From Fragum whitleyi (taxonomy: Eukaryota > Mollusca > Bivalvia > Cardiida > Cardiidae): 64,000 nucleotides of DNA. Within the stretch, counting starts at the first letter, position 1. Each line of letters opens with the position of its first letter. The position numbers were made by a program, and so were the translations under genes. This document shows positions 24,000 through 36,497 of this stretch, in pieces. The stretch is taken from contig OX411557.1 in assembly GCA_948146395.1 (NCBI GenBank), forward strand, positions 36,186,077-36,250,076. Direction: 5' to 3'. Below the pieces are notes generated by a model. The model saw nothing but the letters and a program-made list of their open reading frames with translations. It had not been told where the DNA came from and made no database searches.

Positions 24000-24385
24000 C
24001 ATACGGAACATCGATCGGACTTTTCCATAAATTGGAAAATGCCTCGGACGAAAGTGTAGTAATTTCTGGTCATTTTTGGTAATTCGGCTTCTAGTGGTAC
24101 TTCGGTTAATACGCTTGAGAAAAACACGTTTTGTTAATGTCTTCGATCATCTTCGGAGATCTTTTGGGCATATCATAATTAAATCACAAAATGAAGTAAA
24201 ACACGTTTTGTTATCAAATCATAAAATGTCCAGTTTAAACTTTTCTTTGATTTTGTTTTTCGAAACGTCAATTTCTGTTATGTTTGTGAGGTCAGAAAAC
24301 TCCAAGTGCAATATGACGCGCTTTCATGTCTGTGTCCTCATTATTCCCGGGGTATGTTCCGAGAACTACCGAAGTTTCCCGATTG
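24000..24385. mobile_element. hAT-like nonautonomous element
   Basis: Left terminus CATACGGAACATCGATCGG, right terminus CCGAAGTTTCCCGATTG. It is flanked by CATTGATAG and CATTTATAG, a 9-bp duplication with one mismatch. The interior (CCTCGGACGAAAGTGTAGTA, CTTCGGAGATCTTTTGGGCA) matches the reverse of the copy at 9698-10104. The open frame at 24076-24447 is a by-product. Confidence 0.7.
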
Positions 24386-27300
24386 CATTTATAGTACAGC
24401 CAATCTTCTTGCTTATTAGAGCAATAGGCATCTTCAGTTGCTTCTAGTCCAGTTTTTGCGGGACCTGGTGCCCGTTTTACAAAAATTCTTAGAAAAAGAT
24501 TTATTGTAAGTCAAAATCACAAATCGTACCCAGTGTTTTTCTTCATTTTTCTTCTGCCTTGCAATACTTAATTAGAATCGTCTTTATAAGACGATTCCAA
24601 TGAGGTGACGCATGGCAAAATTTCGTTATTTAGTTATTACTGTAGAAATAACTTTATCTTTTGACTTACGCAAAAAATGATCGTAAGATGTTCAGTTTCA
24701 CAGGCCCCTAGTTGGAAACCGAAATTGTATTTTTATTCTCCCAAAGGCCCATTTCATAATTAAACTTTGTTCTTGCAAGTAGTTTGCAACAAGTCTGAAA
24801 CAATGATGATGTTGTTAAATTTACAGCTGTATAGCAAAAAGAGACCATGTGGCTATTATGCAAAGCATCAACGTAGCCCGACTGCACTGTCTGGATAGGC
24901 TGACAAGAATTTGATAATTCCATATGGTTCATGGAGCTAACAACAAGGAAAATTTATCATTGTCGTGTACTATATATAATTTAAAAGTTTATCCGCCAGA
25001 ATAAAGAATTCTTTTGAGACGTTATTTTGTGTTCTGAGATTATGTCAATAGTGGAAATTAACACAAATCTTGCAACTTTCAGAACGCCAGGCATTCTTAA
25101 CTCAGGTTGAAGGCACCATTGCCTTTGGGTACGAGTAGCAGCATCGGTCAAGTTATTATTTTTTAAATAAATATTCTGAAAGCCATTGATTTATGTTTGT
25201 TTAAAAACGACAACCCATTCCAATAAATTATTAAAGAAATATGGAACTTTAATGAGGCAATCATTATAGATATTAGGTAGTGGTTATTTTTCCCATTTTT
25301 CATAAGTTTTATTTGCTTTTTCTCCGAACAAAGGGTAATGTTGAATACTTGCTTGACGTTTTCTCTGAATTGTCTCAAATCGGAAAAATGCCTCACAAAA
25401 ATTTTTGCGTTTTTTTGTCATCCTTAAATGCAGCTCTATCGAAAAATATAGTTTGAATCTCGATTCATAGTTATATAATGATCACACCAACTCAAACATA
25501 GTTTTAATGGCGGAAAATGCAAAACCGGATTAGAGGACTGCCTTAAACGACTCGTATGAACCGACGCCTTAATAACTTTTATTACTCAAGTTGTCATAAA
25601 CATAAACATAAACATATACTTTATTTCACTAAGGTACAAACAAATTGTACAATGATAGGAATCGCAATCTATATAAAGCAATCATTTGCGAGAAAAGATC
25701 GATCTTTGTTTATGACTATAAGCGATTAGTTATCTTAGACATATGCAAGTATGTTGATAAATGAAATTTTTTGGTAAGTTTGGAAAATCCCAGTACTGCC
25801 ATATGTAGGTAAGGTCTAGGGCAGATTACGATCAAGCCACTCAAAATCTAGCAGACTAAAAGTGGCCACCTTGAGTGTTATCAACCATAGATTGTTCAGG
25901 GCAAAGAAAATAGGTAGATCAAGTTATATATTTGAAAGTAATAACTTTTTTGTCTTGGCATAGCGAGATATATATCAAAATAAATTAAACACAAATAAAA
26001 AGAGGCATTTTTAACAAATAAATGAAAGGTTGCTTCGGGTGATTTCAGCATTTACTGTCTCATTTAGCACAGATCATGTACGGATTGCCAAAACGTTGCA
26101 ACTACAGTTTATATATATAACTACATTTACAACGTTTCGGTTCAAACTGTGGTTATTCACAACGTATGTGCATATATTTCAAAAATAAAGTAAACACAAT
26201 GTAGCAATGGTTTTACTTTTATACTAAAAAATTATTTTGGTAAGATAAGGAGTTATACCCTGTCAGTTCCTCAGGAAGGTTACGAGCCGTCGACGTTACA
26301 GAATTTTTTTTTTTAAACATTTTACATTCTTATACTTTTCCCCCCTTTACTTTCTTGGTATATATCGTATGAATTAAGGATATGCAGACACAACATAGTC
26401 ATTTTTTCTAGTTCTTTAGTTTTTATTTCTTGCCATAATTGCTCGGAATAATCTTTGGAATACGGAGATTAACTCAAGCGCAATGGAAATAGGTTTTACG
26501 CACGTTTAATGACGTCATGTCGACATGTAGGGACTAATTCCACGAAAATCAGTTAATGGATATATTTCCGGAATGGATAGAGCGATTTTTACGAAGAATG
26601 TTTCATTCAAAAAGCAAAATTAAGCAAAATTTTATTCGTTTTAATTGTGTGCACATTCAATGAGAAGAATCGTCCTTCGATTACTTCCTTTGAGATTTTT
26701 AAGCTTTTACATTCCTATTTTTATTTTATGATATTTTAGATAAAATCCAATTTTCTCAAAATATTGCCCGGCGACGTATGCTGAATTTTGATATATAGTA
26801 GCGAAATAACTCTGCTCAATATTTTTGAAATAAAAAATGGTATATCTTCGGGCTAGATTTTTCGTAAAATTCGATTTTGTAAAGTTGCAGCAAAATTTTT
26901 GGCCGAATCCGAAGTCGCCTCAAATCCATCATTTAAGGTGTTCTAAAATTTATGAAATTGTGTTCCTTTGTGAAATAAAGGCTTCAGAAGCATTTTATCT
27001 GATGTTGAAAAAGTGAAAATAGTTCATATTTTTAAGCGCTTAAAAATAAACTTTGTGAATTTTGACGCGATGTTAAAATATGCACTAATTTACAATCGAA
27101 TTGTGCAAAAAAAATCTTACCCAAAAATATACCATTTTTCTTTTTTCTTTTTTAGTAATTTGGTTGTGCAGCAATTTATCTAAAATTCAGCATAGGTCAC
27201 CGGACAAATTCCCGAGAAATATATCCATATTAACAAAAACTGTGTGCAAAAACAGCAACATTTATAGCATAACTAATGAATAAGTTTCAATTCAATACAT

Positions 27301-28858
27301 TTCTTACAAACACATCTACATGTGATTTAACACAGACCACTTTTCCCCAACAAATAGCGTTTTGGGGATTAAAACTCGGAAAATTATTTCAGAAATAATT
27401 CTAGGATTCCTTATTTGGTCCTTAAAAAGGGACAGGTCCTTAGCTGGCGTCATGACGTCAACGCAACGTTATGAAAACAATTTTTATTTCTACCCTGCAA
27501 AAACACGCATTTCAACCATCTTTTTGTGGCATTTACCAACTATGAACGACATTTTGAATTATGGACCTAACATGATCTATTACGTGTGCGCAGTTACATT
27601 AAAACATTTTTTTATCTTTGGGTGTCAAATTTAAGATGGATTTAAACCATGTGGAATTTCAATGTATTTCGACGTCGGATAAAATACCGAGAGACGTGAA
27701 GAATTTAATCTCGGAAAAAACAAATGTTCTTTTTTTCAATATAATTATTGTTCTTCTCAGCAAAATATTCTCGTCATAAAAACTGATTGTTTTTCACGAA
27801 ACTTCATTCATTCAAACAAACATAAATATATTTACAGTTTTTACAAACCAAATTCACGGAAATATTTGCCCTGATCAAACAAACGTATTTTATTGTTTTT
27901 TTTTTCAGTCCAGATATACGTTTTTTGCGAACTTGAAAACTGTTTTATAGTATTGTGCTTCTTATTAGGAAGATATCGACAAAAGAATAAAAATTGATCG
28001 TTTATTGACAATATGTAAGTTAAACCCGCGTGATTGAATTTTTTCTCTATTTTACAAGCCTCAACTTACACGTTATAAATCAAATAGGTTAATAAGAATC
28101 TTGAATCGGGGCTATGCGATTCTCATTACTTTAGAACATGTTCAGTATTTTTATGATAAGAGATGATTTATCTAGTCAATTTATCTTTAATATCACTTTA
28201 ATTCTCCTAAGACGAGATACTTTTTTTGCAGAAAAGGTCATGGTTGTTCTATATGACTGCTGGCTCCCAATCATCTTCTCGAAGTCTACAAAATTGTTGC
28301 AGACAAGTTATGTAAGATGACGTAAGATAGTAATAAAAACATAGTTTTTATCTAATAAATACATTATAGTTCGAAATAGCCTTTAAGGATATTTAAAATT
28401 ATTTATTTAGCAAATATAGTAAATACCATTAGATAAATCACGTGTATGCAAACTCTTAAAAACACTATAGTTTGGTCGCTTTCTGGTCGTCGATAACTAC
28501 ATAACATATGAGCCTGTGCATGACATTTCCAACAAGTTGAAACATTCTTTAGGCGCAAACATTCAGCAATTAACACAGTAACACAGTGGAATGGATTGTT
28601 AGCCGATTGTCGGAAGTCACATCTAGACCAAATCAACTCACGAAGAGCAAAGCAAAGACTGGTCAGACTGTGCGGATGCACAGACTGACCAGAGTCTTTG
28701 CTCGGCGCATATTTGATATTGTTGGAAATGTCACATACTGGCTCATATAAAAAGAAAGTTCACTGATTGTTTTTTAATTAAAAAAGAAACTGTTTCCAAG
28801 TTAAAAGCTTTTAAGGGTGTGACTTCTTCCATGTTTGTGATAAATAAAGATTATAAAA
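24386..28858. other. Intergenic B-C, no gene seen
   Basis: AT-rich sequence. 25598-25990 looks like a reversed LINE 3' end (AAACAT units followed by ACTTTATTTCACTAAGGTAC). Around 26100-26165, AACGTTGCAACTACAG and CTACATTTACAACGTTTCGG face each other as an imperfect inverted repeat. The short open frames at 27101, 27362 and 28138 have no recognisable features. The TATGAGCC element at 28505-28748 closes the region. Confidence 0.5.
28505..28748. repeat. TATGAGCC-family element upstream of pseudogene C
   Basis: Ends ATATGAGCCTGTGCATGACA and ATGTCACATACTGGCTCATA are inverted repeats. The centre GACTGGTCAGACTGTGCGGA with GACTGACCAGAGTCTTTGCT is a long hairpin. This copy is uninterrupted and serves as an empty-site comparison for the nested element at 4396-4752. 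Confidence 0.75.
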
Positions 28859-29446
28859 ATGGAATTTCATACTAAAAAACGTTGGATCGGTTTTGTTAGA
28901 CTTACCAAAGAACTACTACTACTAGCATTATTGTTTGACTCATTCAGTCATTCAGGTACCGATATATCCATTACTAGTCAACAGAACACTGATTTGAGGA
29001 TCTACCCGAAAAATATCTGTCAGAACTTTTATGACTGTTCTGTTGAGGTTCCTTGGTATGAATCCACTTGTTGTCTGACCTGTTCCTGTGTCGAATCTTG
29101 TGTAGCAAGCCATTCGTGTTGTCCAAGTAGTACACACGTCACTGATGACGTCATACCGTACACTTCAAAGGTTCTCGGCACAGTGTGTAGATCAACACGA
29201 TACAAAGGGGAACCAAACAACGTGTACTTTCACCCTGAGTACGATTTCGTTCAATCATGTTTTGAGACTGCGGATGAAGAAACAAAACTAAAAATGCGAA
29301 CAGTTCACACCAATCAATACCTCAACAATTGGAGATCATAACCCTGTCTACGATCCGGAAGGGCGGCTGAATTACGGAAACATTCACTGCGAAAGATGTA
29401 ACTCCGTATCTACAACGAATCTCATTTCATGGCTACCTCGATTGAC
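28859..29446 (+). pseudogene. Pseudogene C exon 1 (frameshifted)
   Basis: ATG at 28859 opens a leader with the hydrophobic run L-L-L-L-A-L-L-F, then a somatomedin-B-like module (Cys 54, 60, 71, 72, 75, 77, 81, 87, 88). The frame matches A and B until a run of five A at 29290-29294. There a one-base excess shifts it to a stop at 29339-29341. In the shifted frame the family landmarks continue (N-P-V-Y-D and N-I-H-C-E-R-C-N) to a GTAAGT donor at 29447, phase 2. Taken alone this could be a sequencing error in a homopolymer, but exon 4 is also broken. Confidence 0.85.
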
Positions 29447-29572
29447 GTAAGTACATTCCCCTTAGCGTTAATTACTTACCAATATCAATAATTTGGATAA
29501 AAGTGAAACTTTAAGATGATGCTATTGTGGTAATCTGTAATCTACATTTACATAATATAGTGTTTATTCACG

Positions 29573-29708
29573 TTTTTGACGACTTTTGCAGGCGGCTTTT
29601 GCATTTGTAGAGACGCGAAAAATGGTTTAACGGCCGAAATCGAAGCACGAGGGAGTTAAAGCAATTTGAGGGTCCCTGCGAATGTAAAGCCCGAAAAACC
29701 GTTAATTG
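29573..29708. repeat. Second copy of the 'TTCACGTTTTTG' TIR element
   Basis: TATTCACGTTTTTGACGAC at the left and GCCCGAAAAACCGTTAATT at the right mirror the 1532-1634 element, including an internal GGGTCCCTGCGAATGTA block. It is diverged. Confidence 0.5.
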
Positions 29709-30959
29709 ACAATATAATTGCATAAAAAGAAATACTATAGTGTTTTGTCATATAGAGTTTGCAAAACGATTCACAATCACGATTTAAAATTAGTTCTAAA
29801 CCCATCAATGAGCCAGCAAAAAATGCGTTATGCATGGCACCGTTACTTTTGTTTATACCGACGTTGCTTGGTAAAATTATGAAGGCATAAAATTTAACCC
29901 GGGAATATGATCAATATCTGTGTGATCCAATCTATTTTAGAAATTGAAACTTGTAAAGTGTATATTAGGCTCAGACAGAGGATATTTAAGTAAAAACCGG
30001 GCGTTAACGGCATATGAATTCACTTATTAATCAACGTTTATTCCCGGGATTTGTCCGATATCGTATCGACCCGAAAATGCATTTTAAATTTTATTCGATT
30101 ATTCCTGTAAAAAAATGAGAATACGGCCAATACATGAACAGTTAAATAGGTTGAGTAAATTGTAATATTTTCGAATATGTTTTGCAAACCTATGATTGTT
30201 TGATTTATACATGTAAAAAGCTGCAATGCTCGCTCATTCAACTTAAAAATTTAATAGACTGTGACTCAAAAAACGATTAAGCTCTATAAGTCAATAATTT
30301 GAAAAAAGGTGAAGGCAGGATATATGTGTCCTTGTAATTTCTCCACTGATGTTATGTTTTTTTTATGCCAAATAGGGTGGTTCTTTTGCAAAATTTGTTT
30401 CCTCCCACGAATCGACTTTCACCGAGGTACATGCATTTGACCTAATTTCACCAGAACGAATCAAATTAATATCAAATTAACTTTTGAGTATAACATAAGG
30501 ATAGTACGATAAGGATATAAGTTTCTTGTCTAAATTGTTATTCATGAAAATTTATTATCAAGTATAGGAATACAGATACAGCGTAGACTAAATGTATTAA
30601 ACAGGCTGACAATGGATTTAAAGCTGGTTTAATAGGTTGATTTGATAACCAGTGAAATTGTCCAAAGTATTATTCTGCTTTCTTTCATTTCACCCTGTCT
30701 TACGTTATCTAAGCGGCGCCCAAAAAGAATGAAATAACCGATTTTAGTATACATGTATTTTGTAACTCATGACAATAAAGTGTTTTACGTCACCCTTTTA
30801 AACATAATTAGATCTTTTTCTTGAACAAACGATAGTCCTCTATATATTATAGCACCTGTGTAATATCGCATTATTTCATTCCCGCGTCCGGCGCGCCGTG
30901 CTTAAGATTTGTAAACTGAAGAAATACATGTCATAAGCGATGTAAATGAGTAGAGCCTT

Positions 30960-31680
30960 TACCAACTCCATTCAAGGTTATTATCCCCCTCCCCCAACTA
31001 TGTTTTAGGGGTATAAACGGCATGTTGGTCGGTCGGTCGGTTAGTCGGTTCGTCCGTCGGTCGGTCCTTTCGTCTATAGCTTTATATGTCTGCTCAACTC
31101 CTCAGCAACTAATTGGCGGATTTCAATCAAACTAGACAGATGTGATCAGTATTAAGCAGATATGTGCAAGTGCAATTTTGATCACGAACCACCGACTTTA
31201 AACAGAGTTAAGAACCTTTGATGGAAAATGGCTTTTAATTATTGACAAACACTTGTAGGGGGTAGTAGTCCGCTTTGCTACGGTTAAGTTCAGATTGTCA
31301 TTTATTTAGAGGACCAGAATGTCCCTAAATCGGCTACCTTAATAACAAAAGATGATTGAGAACAGCCTTACAATTATGCCAAGTTTAATGTTCTGGAGGA
31401 GAAGATATTTAAAGATTCAAAAGTGAAAATAAGCTCATCCCTGCAATGCCTACTTCTGAGGGTCAGTCAAAATTTCAAAAACGTGTCTTAAGAAGGGTCA
31501 CCCAAGGAAAAATACCACAAAGTATTATTAAGTCTTCCAACGCTCGATGCATACGGACATCTGTGATCACAAAAGCTCACATTTAGCCTGTTGTGATCAG
31601 ATGAACCCAAATAGTTTTGAATTGGTATTTTCTTGCTTTTGAAATATGAAATTATTCTTCATACATTCAAGGTTGAGAAA
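30960..31680 (+). repeat. Bivalve-type dispersed repeat in intron 1 of pseudogene C
   Basis: It begins near TATCCCCCTCCCCCAACTAT and TTGGTCGGTCGGTCGG, continues with diverged units (TCAACTCCTCAGCAACTAAT), and ends with a TGTGATCACAAAAGCTCACA / TGTGATCAGATGAACCC block. It resembles the element family in intron 3 of gene B. Confidence 0.45.
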
Positions 31681-31721
31681 ATTCAATTAAATTAAGTAAA
31701 GTGAATTCGATTTTTTTTCAG

Positions 31722-31961
31722 ATGTGATGGTGAAATCGATTTTGACATATTAGCCGACAATTTGGACCTGGCCATAGAAGAATACGATTGTAAAGTTATA
31801 TTTGTAGCGCCAACCACTGTATCTGACACATCGCCATGTTTTACCGAGGTCATCACGGAATGTAACGTGACTGGTGATTGGACAATATTTGATGAGCGTG
31901 ACGTCTACTTCTGTCAAAATCTAGACATGCTATATGTCTCATTAACGGGAAGCCATAGAAA
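31722..31961 (+). pseudogene. Pseudogene C exon 2 (frame intact)
   Basis: 240 nt, TTTTCAG|A...AAA|GTAAGA, phases as in A and B but 12 nt shorter. It encodes C-D-G-E-I-D-F, E-Y-D-C-K-V-I-F-V-A-P-T, S-P-C-F-T-E-V-I-T-E-C-N-V-T-G-D-W and F-C-Q-N-L. The cysteine spacing is preserved, so this exon has not yet decayed. Confidence 0.85.
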
Positions 31962-32479
31962 GTAAGACCTGCATCCTTAAAAAGCAAAAGAACTTTATTT
32001 TACCCTTTCCTGTTTTACAAAATTTTGGACCTGTCCAAATTCAAAGGTTTTGCAGACGAAAATTTAAAGTGGATTTAATTTGAAAAATAAGCATTCAGTA
32101 GGGTAGAAAATAGTGTGGAAAAAGAAAAAAAAATGCTTGTCAGAAGCAATTTCTTCTTTTTTCACAATGTTTTCTCAATCATAAAATCTCAGGCGTCGTA
32201 AAAAGCAGGGATTAACAAGCAAAGGGTTAAGAGATGTAGGGAGTATTTGTTAATTTCATGGAGGTATGAGACAAAAACTGAATCAAACTGTACGAATACG
32301 CGAATGTGATTCATACATGAGTGTGATTAGGTTTTTTAGTTTCATTACTCCATCCTTAAAAACAAATTCTTCATATTGTTTGATTCAATTTCATGAAACA
32401 AAAATATAAATGGTTTTCAATAATCAAACCGATTTTTTATAGAACTACTTTTTGCAGAAGCTTAAAAATAGCTATGTAG

Positions 32480-32590
32480 TCAAAATTATTTTCATTGAGG
32501 AATGAAATCAATGTTTCAGTCGGTCAGAATGCACGCATCATGGAGGACAGAACGAAATTTTTTAAAATTCCTCAATGAAAATAATTTTGA
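32480..32590. repeat. Palindrome with 24-bp inverted ends
   Basis: TCAAAATTATTTTCATTGAG and the following GAAT (32480-32503) are mirrored at 32567-32590. A unique centre of about 60 bp separates them. Possible MITE in intron 2 of pseudogene C; no target duplication is evident. Confidence 0.7.
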
Positions 32591-32899
32591 GTACTCACCT
32601 ATTTGAAAGTTTGCAACCAAGTATTTCCATAAGAAATCTTACTTTTTATGGAGAAACCTTTACAATTTAGGGTCATGTTATTAAATTATAAGACAAGAAG
32701 AGGAAATATCTTGACTTCATGGGTGTATGAAACCTAAACTCTAATCAAAATTCAGAATGATTACATTTTTAGTTTCATACCTTAATAAATCAAATAATGC
32801 TATCTTCATCTCTTAATTGTCTATCTAAAAAAAGACACATGAATTAATGAAGTAAAAAAGTGAACATTTAAAATTTAATTTTAAAAGAATTACCCCGCT

Positions 32900-33655
32900 T
32901 TCCTTACAGCTGGAGTCACAACGTTGGAAACTATAAGATTTCAGATGTCATGAGTTTTGTGCCCTTGAATTTGACAAAATTTAAGTTTTCGACTGTTTTC
33001 TACTTTGTTTTCACTCTAGCATCAACATTTGTTGACTAATCAAGACAAAACTTGGACACAATGTTTGTGACTATAAGACTCTCATGAATTTGAGTTTTGG
33101 ACTGAACGGATCAGAAAGTCATGAGTAATCTACCCTTGAATTAGACAAAAATTCTGTTTTGACTTTTCTTTTACTCTAACAACCACAAATGTTCAGAAAT
33201 CAAGACAAAACTTGAACACAATGTTAGTGACCCTAGCATCTCAAATTAGTTTGAATTTAGGTATGATGGGGTCAGAAAGTCATAAGTTATTTGCTCTTGA
33301 GTTTGACTAAGTTGCTGTTTAGGAATTTGATTAACTTTAACAAACACAAATATTTACCAATCCAAACAAAACTTGGACATAATGTTGATGACCATAGCTT
33401 GACCAGAACTTCAGGTTTTGAGTTATGTGCCCTTGACTTTGACAAAATAATTATTTTCTTCTACTACGTTTTCACTCTAACAGCCACAAAAATTGATCAT
33501 TCAAAACCCAAAAGATCATTAATGCAATTTCAATTTGATCACAATCTCGCATATTAAATCATGTGCCTTTGAACTTTACAACATTGTCATTATCATGCTA
33601 TTAAGGTTCAGGTGAGCTATTGAGGACCATTGTGGTCCTCTTGTCCTCATGTTGT
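32900..33655. repeat. Diverged tandem repeat ending 'GGTGAGCTATTGAGGACC'
   Basis: About four degenerate units of roughly 150 bp. Each contains a variant of AAGACAAAACTTGGACACAA, CACTCTAACAACCACAAATG and CAGAAAGTCATGAG. It closes with TTCAGGTGAGCTATTGAGGA and CCATTGTGGTCCTCTTGTCC. This is a common bivalve repeat type. The short open frame at 33291-33557 is a by-product. Confidence 0.65.
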
Positions 33656-33976
33656 TAGATATTATTAGCATACGAATTCCATTACATAATGTTTTTATCT
33701 TTCTGTTTTGTTATATTTCAATACTATTTCAGCCCAAGTAGGGCTATTTCATTAAAGCAAAGAAAAATTCATTATCTCAATTGAATGTTCTGTTTCTGTC
33801 AACTTCATGTATACCACTCTTTAAATACATTGTTTTTGCACCTCTCGATTGGTCAGTTATCTTAGAATATAAATTTACATCACATGTACGCGAATATTTA
33901 TTGTTACAAATTCAATTAGGCCGTGCTTCATTTTATGCTGTATCTTGCAGCAATTTTGTATTTGTATTTAATACAG

Positions 33977-34187
33977 GTATAGAAACATATTCTGTGCCAA
34001 GTGCAATGGAGAGACGCTGTATTATACAACGCGAAACCAGTGTCCTTACCGCAAATCTTCTGACACTACGAGCGGATTAACAACATTGCTGAAAGTCACC
34101 ATGTCTGACGTTGAAAACATATTGAGCCCGATTGAACAATCCTTCAATCGGGGATGTCCTAGAAATTACATGTTTGATCCATTAATG
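33977..34187 (+). pseudogene. Pseudogene C exon 3 (frame intact)
   Basis: 211 nt, ATACAG|G...ATG|GTAGTT. It encodes Y-R-N-I-F-C-A-K-C-N-G-E-T-L-Y-Y, Q-C-P-Y, then R-G-C-P-R-N-Y-M-F-D-P-L-M. The donor GTAGTT is weaker than the GTAAGA of the other copies, consistent with relaxed constraint. Confidence 0.82.
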
Positions 34188-34208
34188 GTAGTTTGAGTAA
34201 TTAAATTT

Positions 34209-34463
34209 GACCCGTTACGCGAAAAGGGACCATCTGGGAAATCTTAAATAAATATTTGAAGAAGAGATTGGGTCCAGCATAGATCAACCAGAGGTCGGAT
34301 TTTAAAAATTCTTTCGCTGGAAGGTAGATTGATCATTCTAGATTCAGAAAAAAGGCAAAAAGCTAAATGTTTCGACCCTAGTCAGTCTGCGCAATCCGCG
34401 CAGTCTGACTAGGATCGACACTTAACGCATTTTTTCAGATGTCCCCTTTTCGCGTGACGGGCC
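34209..34463. mobile_element. TIR element just downstream of exon 3 of C
   Basis: Termini GACCCGTTACGCGAAAAGGG and CCCCTTTTCGCGTGACGGGCC are inverted repeats of about 27 bp with a few mismatches. The centre is a hairpin, CCTAGTCAGTCTGCGC / GCGCAGTCTGACTAGG. It starts 21 bases after the exon 3 donor. No clear target duplication. Confidence 0.7.
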
Positions 34464-34855
34464 ACAAATATAAGATTTATTATTACAAATATCAATCATG
34501 GAACTGTACTATGTTTCCAAATTTACACTAGCTGACGAAGATCAACTATTTTTTAAATTTTTTTAAAGCTAAATGTAGTTCTCAATGGACCCCTACATTC
34601 ATTATTTACTTTGATATTGTCTCTATGTATTTCAACGGGAGGAAAGTATGCAATGTTTTTTGATATTGCATACTTTGATATTGCATTAAGATTTTTTCAC
34701 GTGCACAAATGGACTGAACCACTCTCCGGTTGCTACCTCGCCATAAGTCAGCATAAAATCACAAATTATCGCAGTCTTAATGTGCACCATTTTCGAGGAA
34801 TAGTTTTAACTGACTTAAGAAATAAGTTTCAAGTTCTTGAAATGCCTAATAGGGC

Positions 34856-36493
34856 TGTCACACCTTAACGTTTTAGCCAGCGTGTGCGGAACGTGTTGGA
34901 TTTTTTATAACACGCTGCGAACACGTCGGGTACGCTATGGACACGTTCCGCACACGCTATCGGCACGCTGTAACACGTTGGCACACGTTGCGATACGCTG
35001 AGTATCTCATAAAATTTTGTGCATGCTTAAAATTTCTCAGCGTGTGCCGAACGTGTTGGAACACGCTCCGCACACGTTCCGCAAACGTTCCGAACACGCT
35101 CAGCACGCTAGAGACACGCTAGGAGCTCGTTCACTTACGCTACGGACACGCTAGAAACACGTTCGCCAAAAGTTTAACGTGCTTCGAGCGTGTCTCCAGC
35201 GTACTGGGAACGTGTGCATAGCGTGTCTTCAGCGTACTGAACGTGTGTCTAGCGCGTTGCCAGCGAGTTCACAGCGTGTTTCTGGCGTATGACAGCGTTT
35301 CAGTTTTCAATGAAAATATAAAAGTTCCGCTGCATGTTTGTCTTGAATTTCTACCATCAGCTTCTCGTAAATAAATGAATTTGTGCATGTACGTGTGTAT
35401 GACCCCTTTGACATGTTCATATCTGCATGTTTCCTCATGACCAGTCTAAGAATGACTTGAAAACTCGTTTTAAAGGCATTCTCTATATTTGACGATGAAC
35501 GATTTGGTTCAAGTCATATAAATAAAACTTATGTTTTGTTATTAGCTGATTGCCTTTTCTTCCATATAATTCCTTTACGGATTTTATTAATTCCTTAGAT
35601 TGTCGAGGTGGAGAATGTAGCCTAAATGTGAATTAAACATTGCGTTTATAGCTTTACAAGTGCGTATGCTCTTTGGTTAGAATAACAATACGTTCGCGAA
35701 AATACAAACATTCATTCATCTCATTTGATCATTATCAATATACCAAAAAGACAAGTACATCGTTGTACCTAGTGGACATAATATAAGACGTGTTTTACTC
35801 TATTCTGCTCTGTTCAGAATATTTGATTCCCCTTAATATAGGACTAGCTATTCAAGATTAAGAGAGGTTGTGGAAAGTCATCCTACATGGTAGAGCATAT
35901 GGAGGAAGAAAGGAGTGCATTATGACAAGTAGTTCCTTACCCTTTCGCAATATTTTTCGAGTGAAAAGTACTAGAAGCTTTACACTTAAACTTATAAGTT
36001 TGTTATATGCATGTTTTCATTTGTAACAGGTGCCAGTGTATTTTTCTTTTCGTCTTTTCCTATTTTTCTTTTACATGAACCAACATACTTTGAATTTGAA
36101 TATGTGTAGTGGCCGGTGACCTGTTTATATATTAAAAGAATGAATCTAAAGTGGTATTTTTTGCAGAATTTATATTTACATCCAAAACACGCTGCGAACA
36201 CGTTATAACACGCTAGAAGCGCGTTACAAGCACGCTAAGCACGTTCTGAGGACGTTACGAGAACGTTGGACGCACGCTCAAGAACGTTGGTATACGCTGA
36301 CATACGCTATCAACACGTTCTGGACACGTTTCTCACGCGTTACTCACACGTTTAAACTCGCTATGAACACGCTACAAGCGCGTCGTGAATTGACAAAAAG
36401 AAAATGTAGGTCAGCGTATGCCGACGTTTTGCGGACTTAGTCGTTTTCTCTAACGCGTTAGGCACACGCTGGCTAAAACGTTGAGGTGTGACA
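34856..36493. mobile_element. 1.64-kb TIR element with subterminal decamer arrays
   Basis: The ends TGTCACACCTTAACGTTTTA and its inverse TAAAACGTTGAGGTGTGACA form TIRs that extend through GCCAGCGTGTGC (about 33 bp). GGGC flanks both sides (34852-34855, 36494-36497), a possible 4-bp target duplication. Inside each end lies an array of imperfect ~10-bp units built on ACACGTT / ACACGCT and their complements (about 34890-35290 and 36185-36480). The 0.9-kb core between them is AT-rich without a transposase-like frame. It is nonautonomous and lies in intron 3 of pseudogene C. Confidence 0.8.
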
Positions 36494-36497
36494 GGGC

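Noticed and set aside
26090..26165. AACGTTGCAAC / CAACGTTTCGG pair resembling Penelope-type ribozyme flanks
   Set aside because: No CTGATGA core is present nearby; only an imperfect inverted repeat can be supported.
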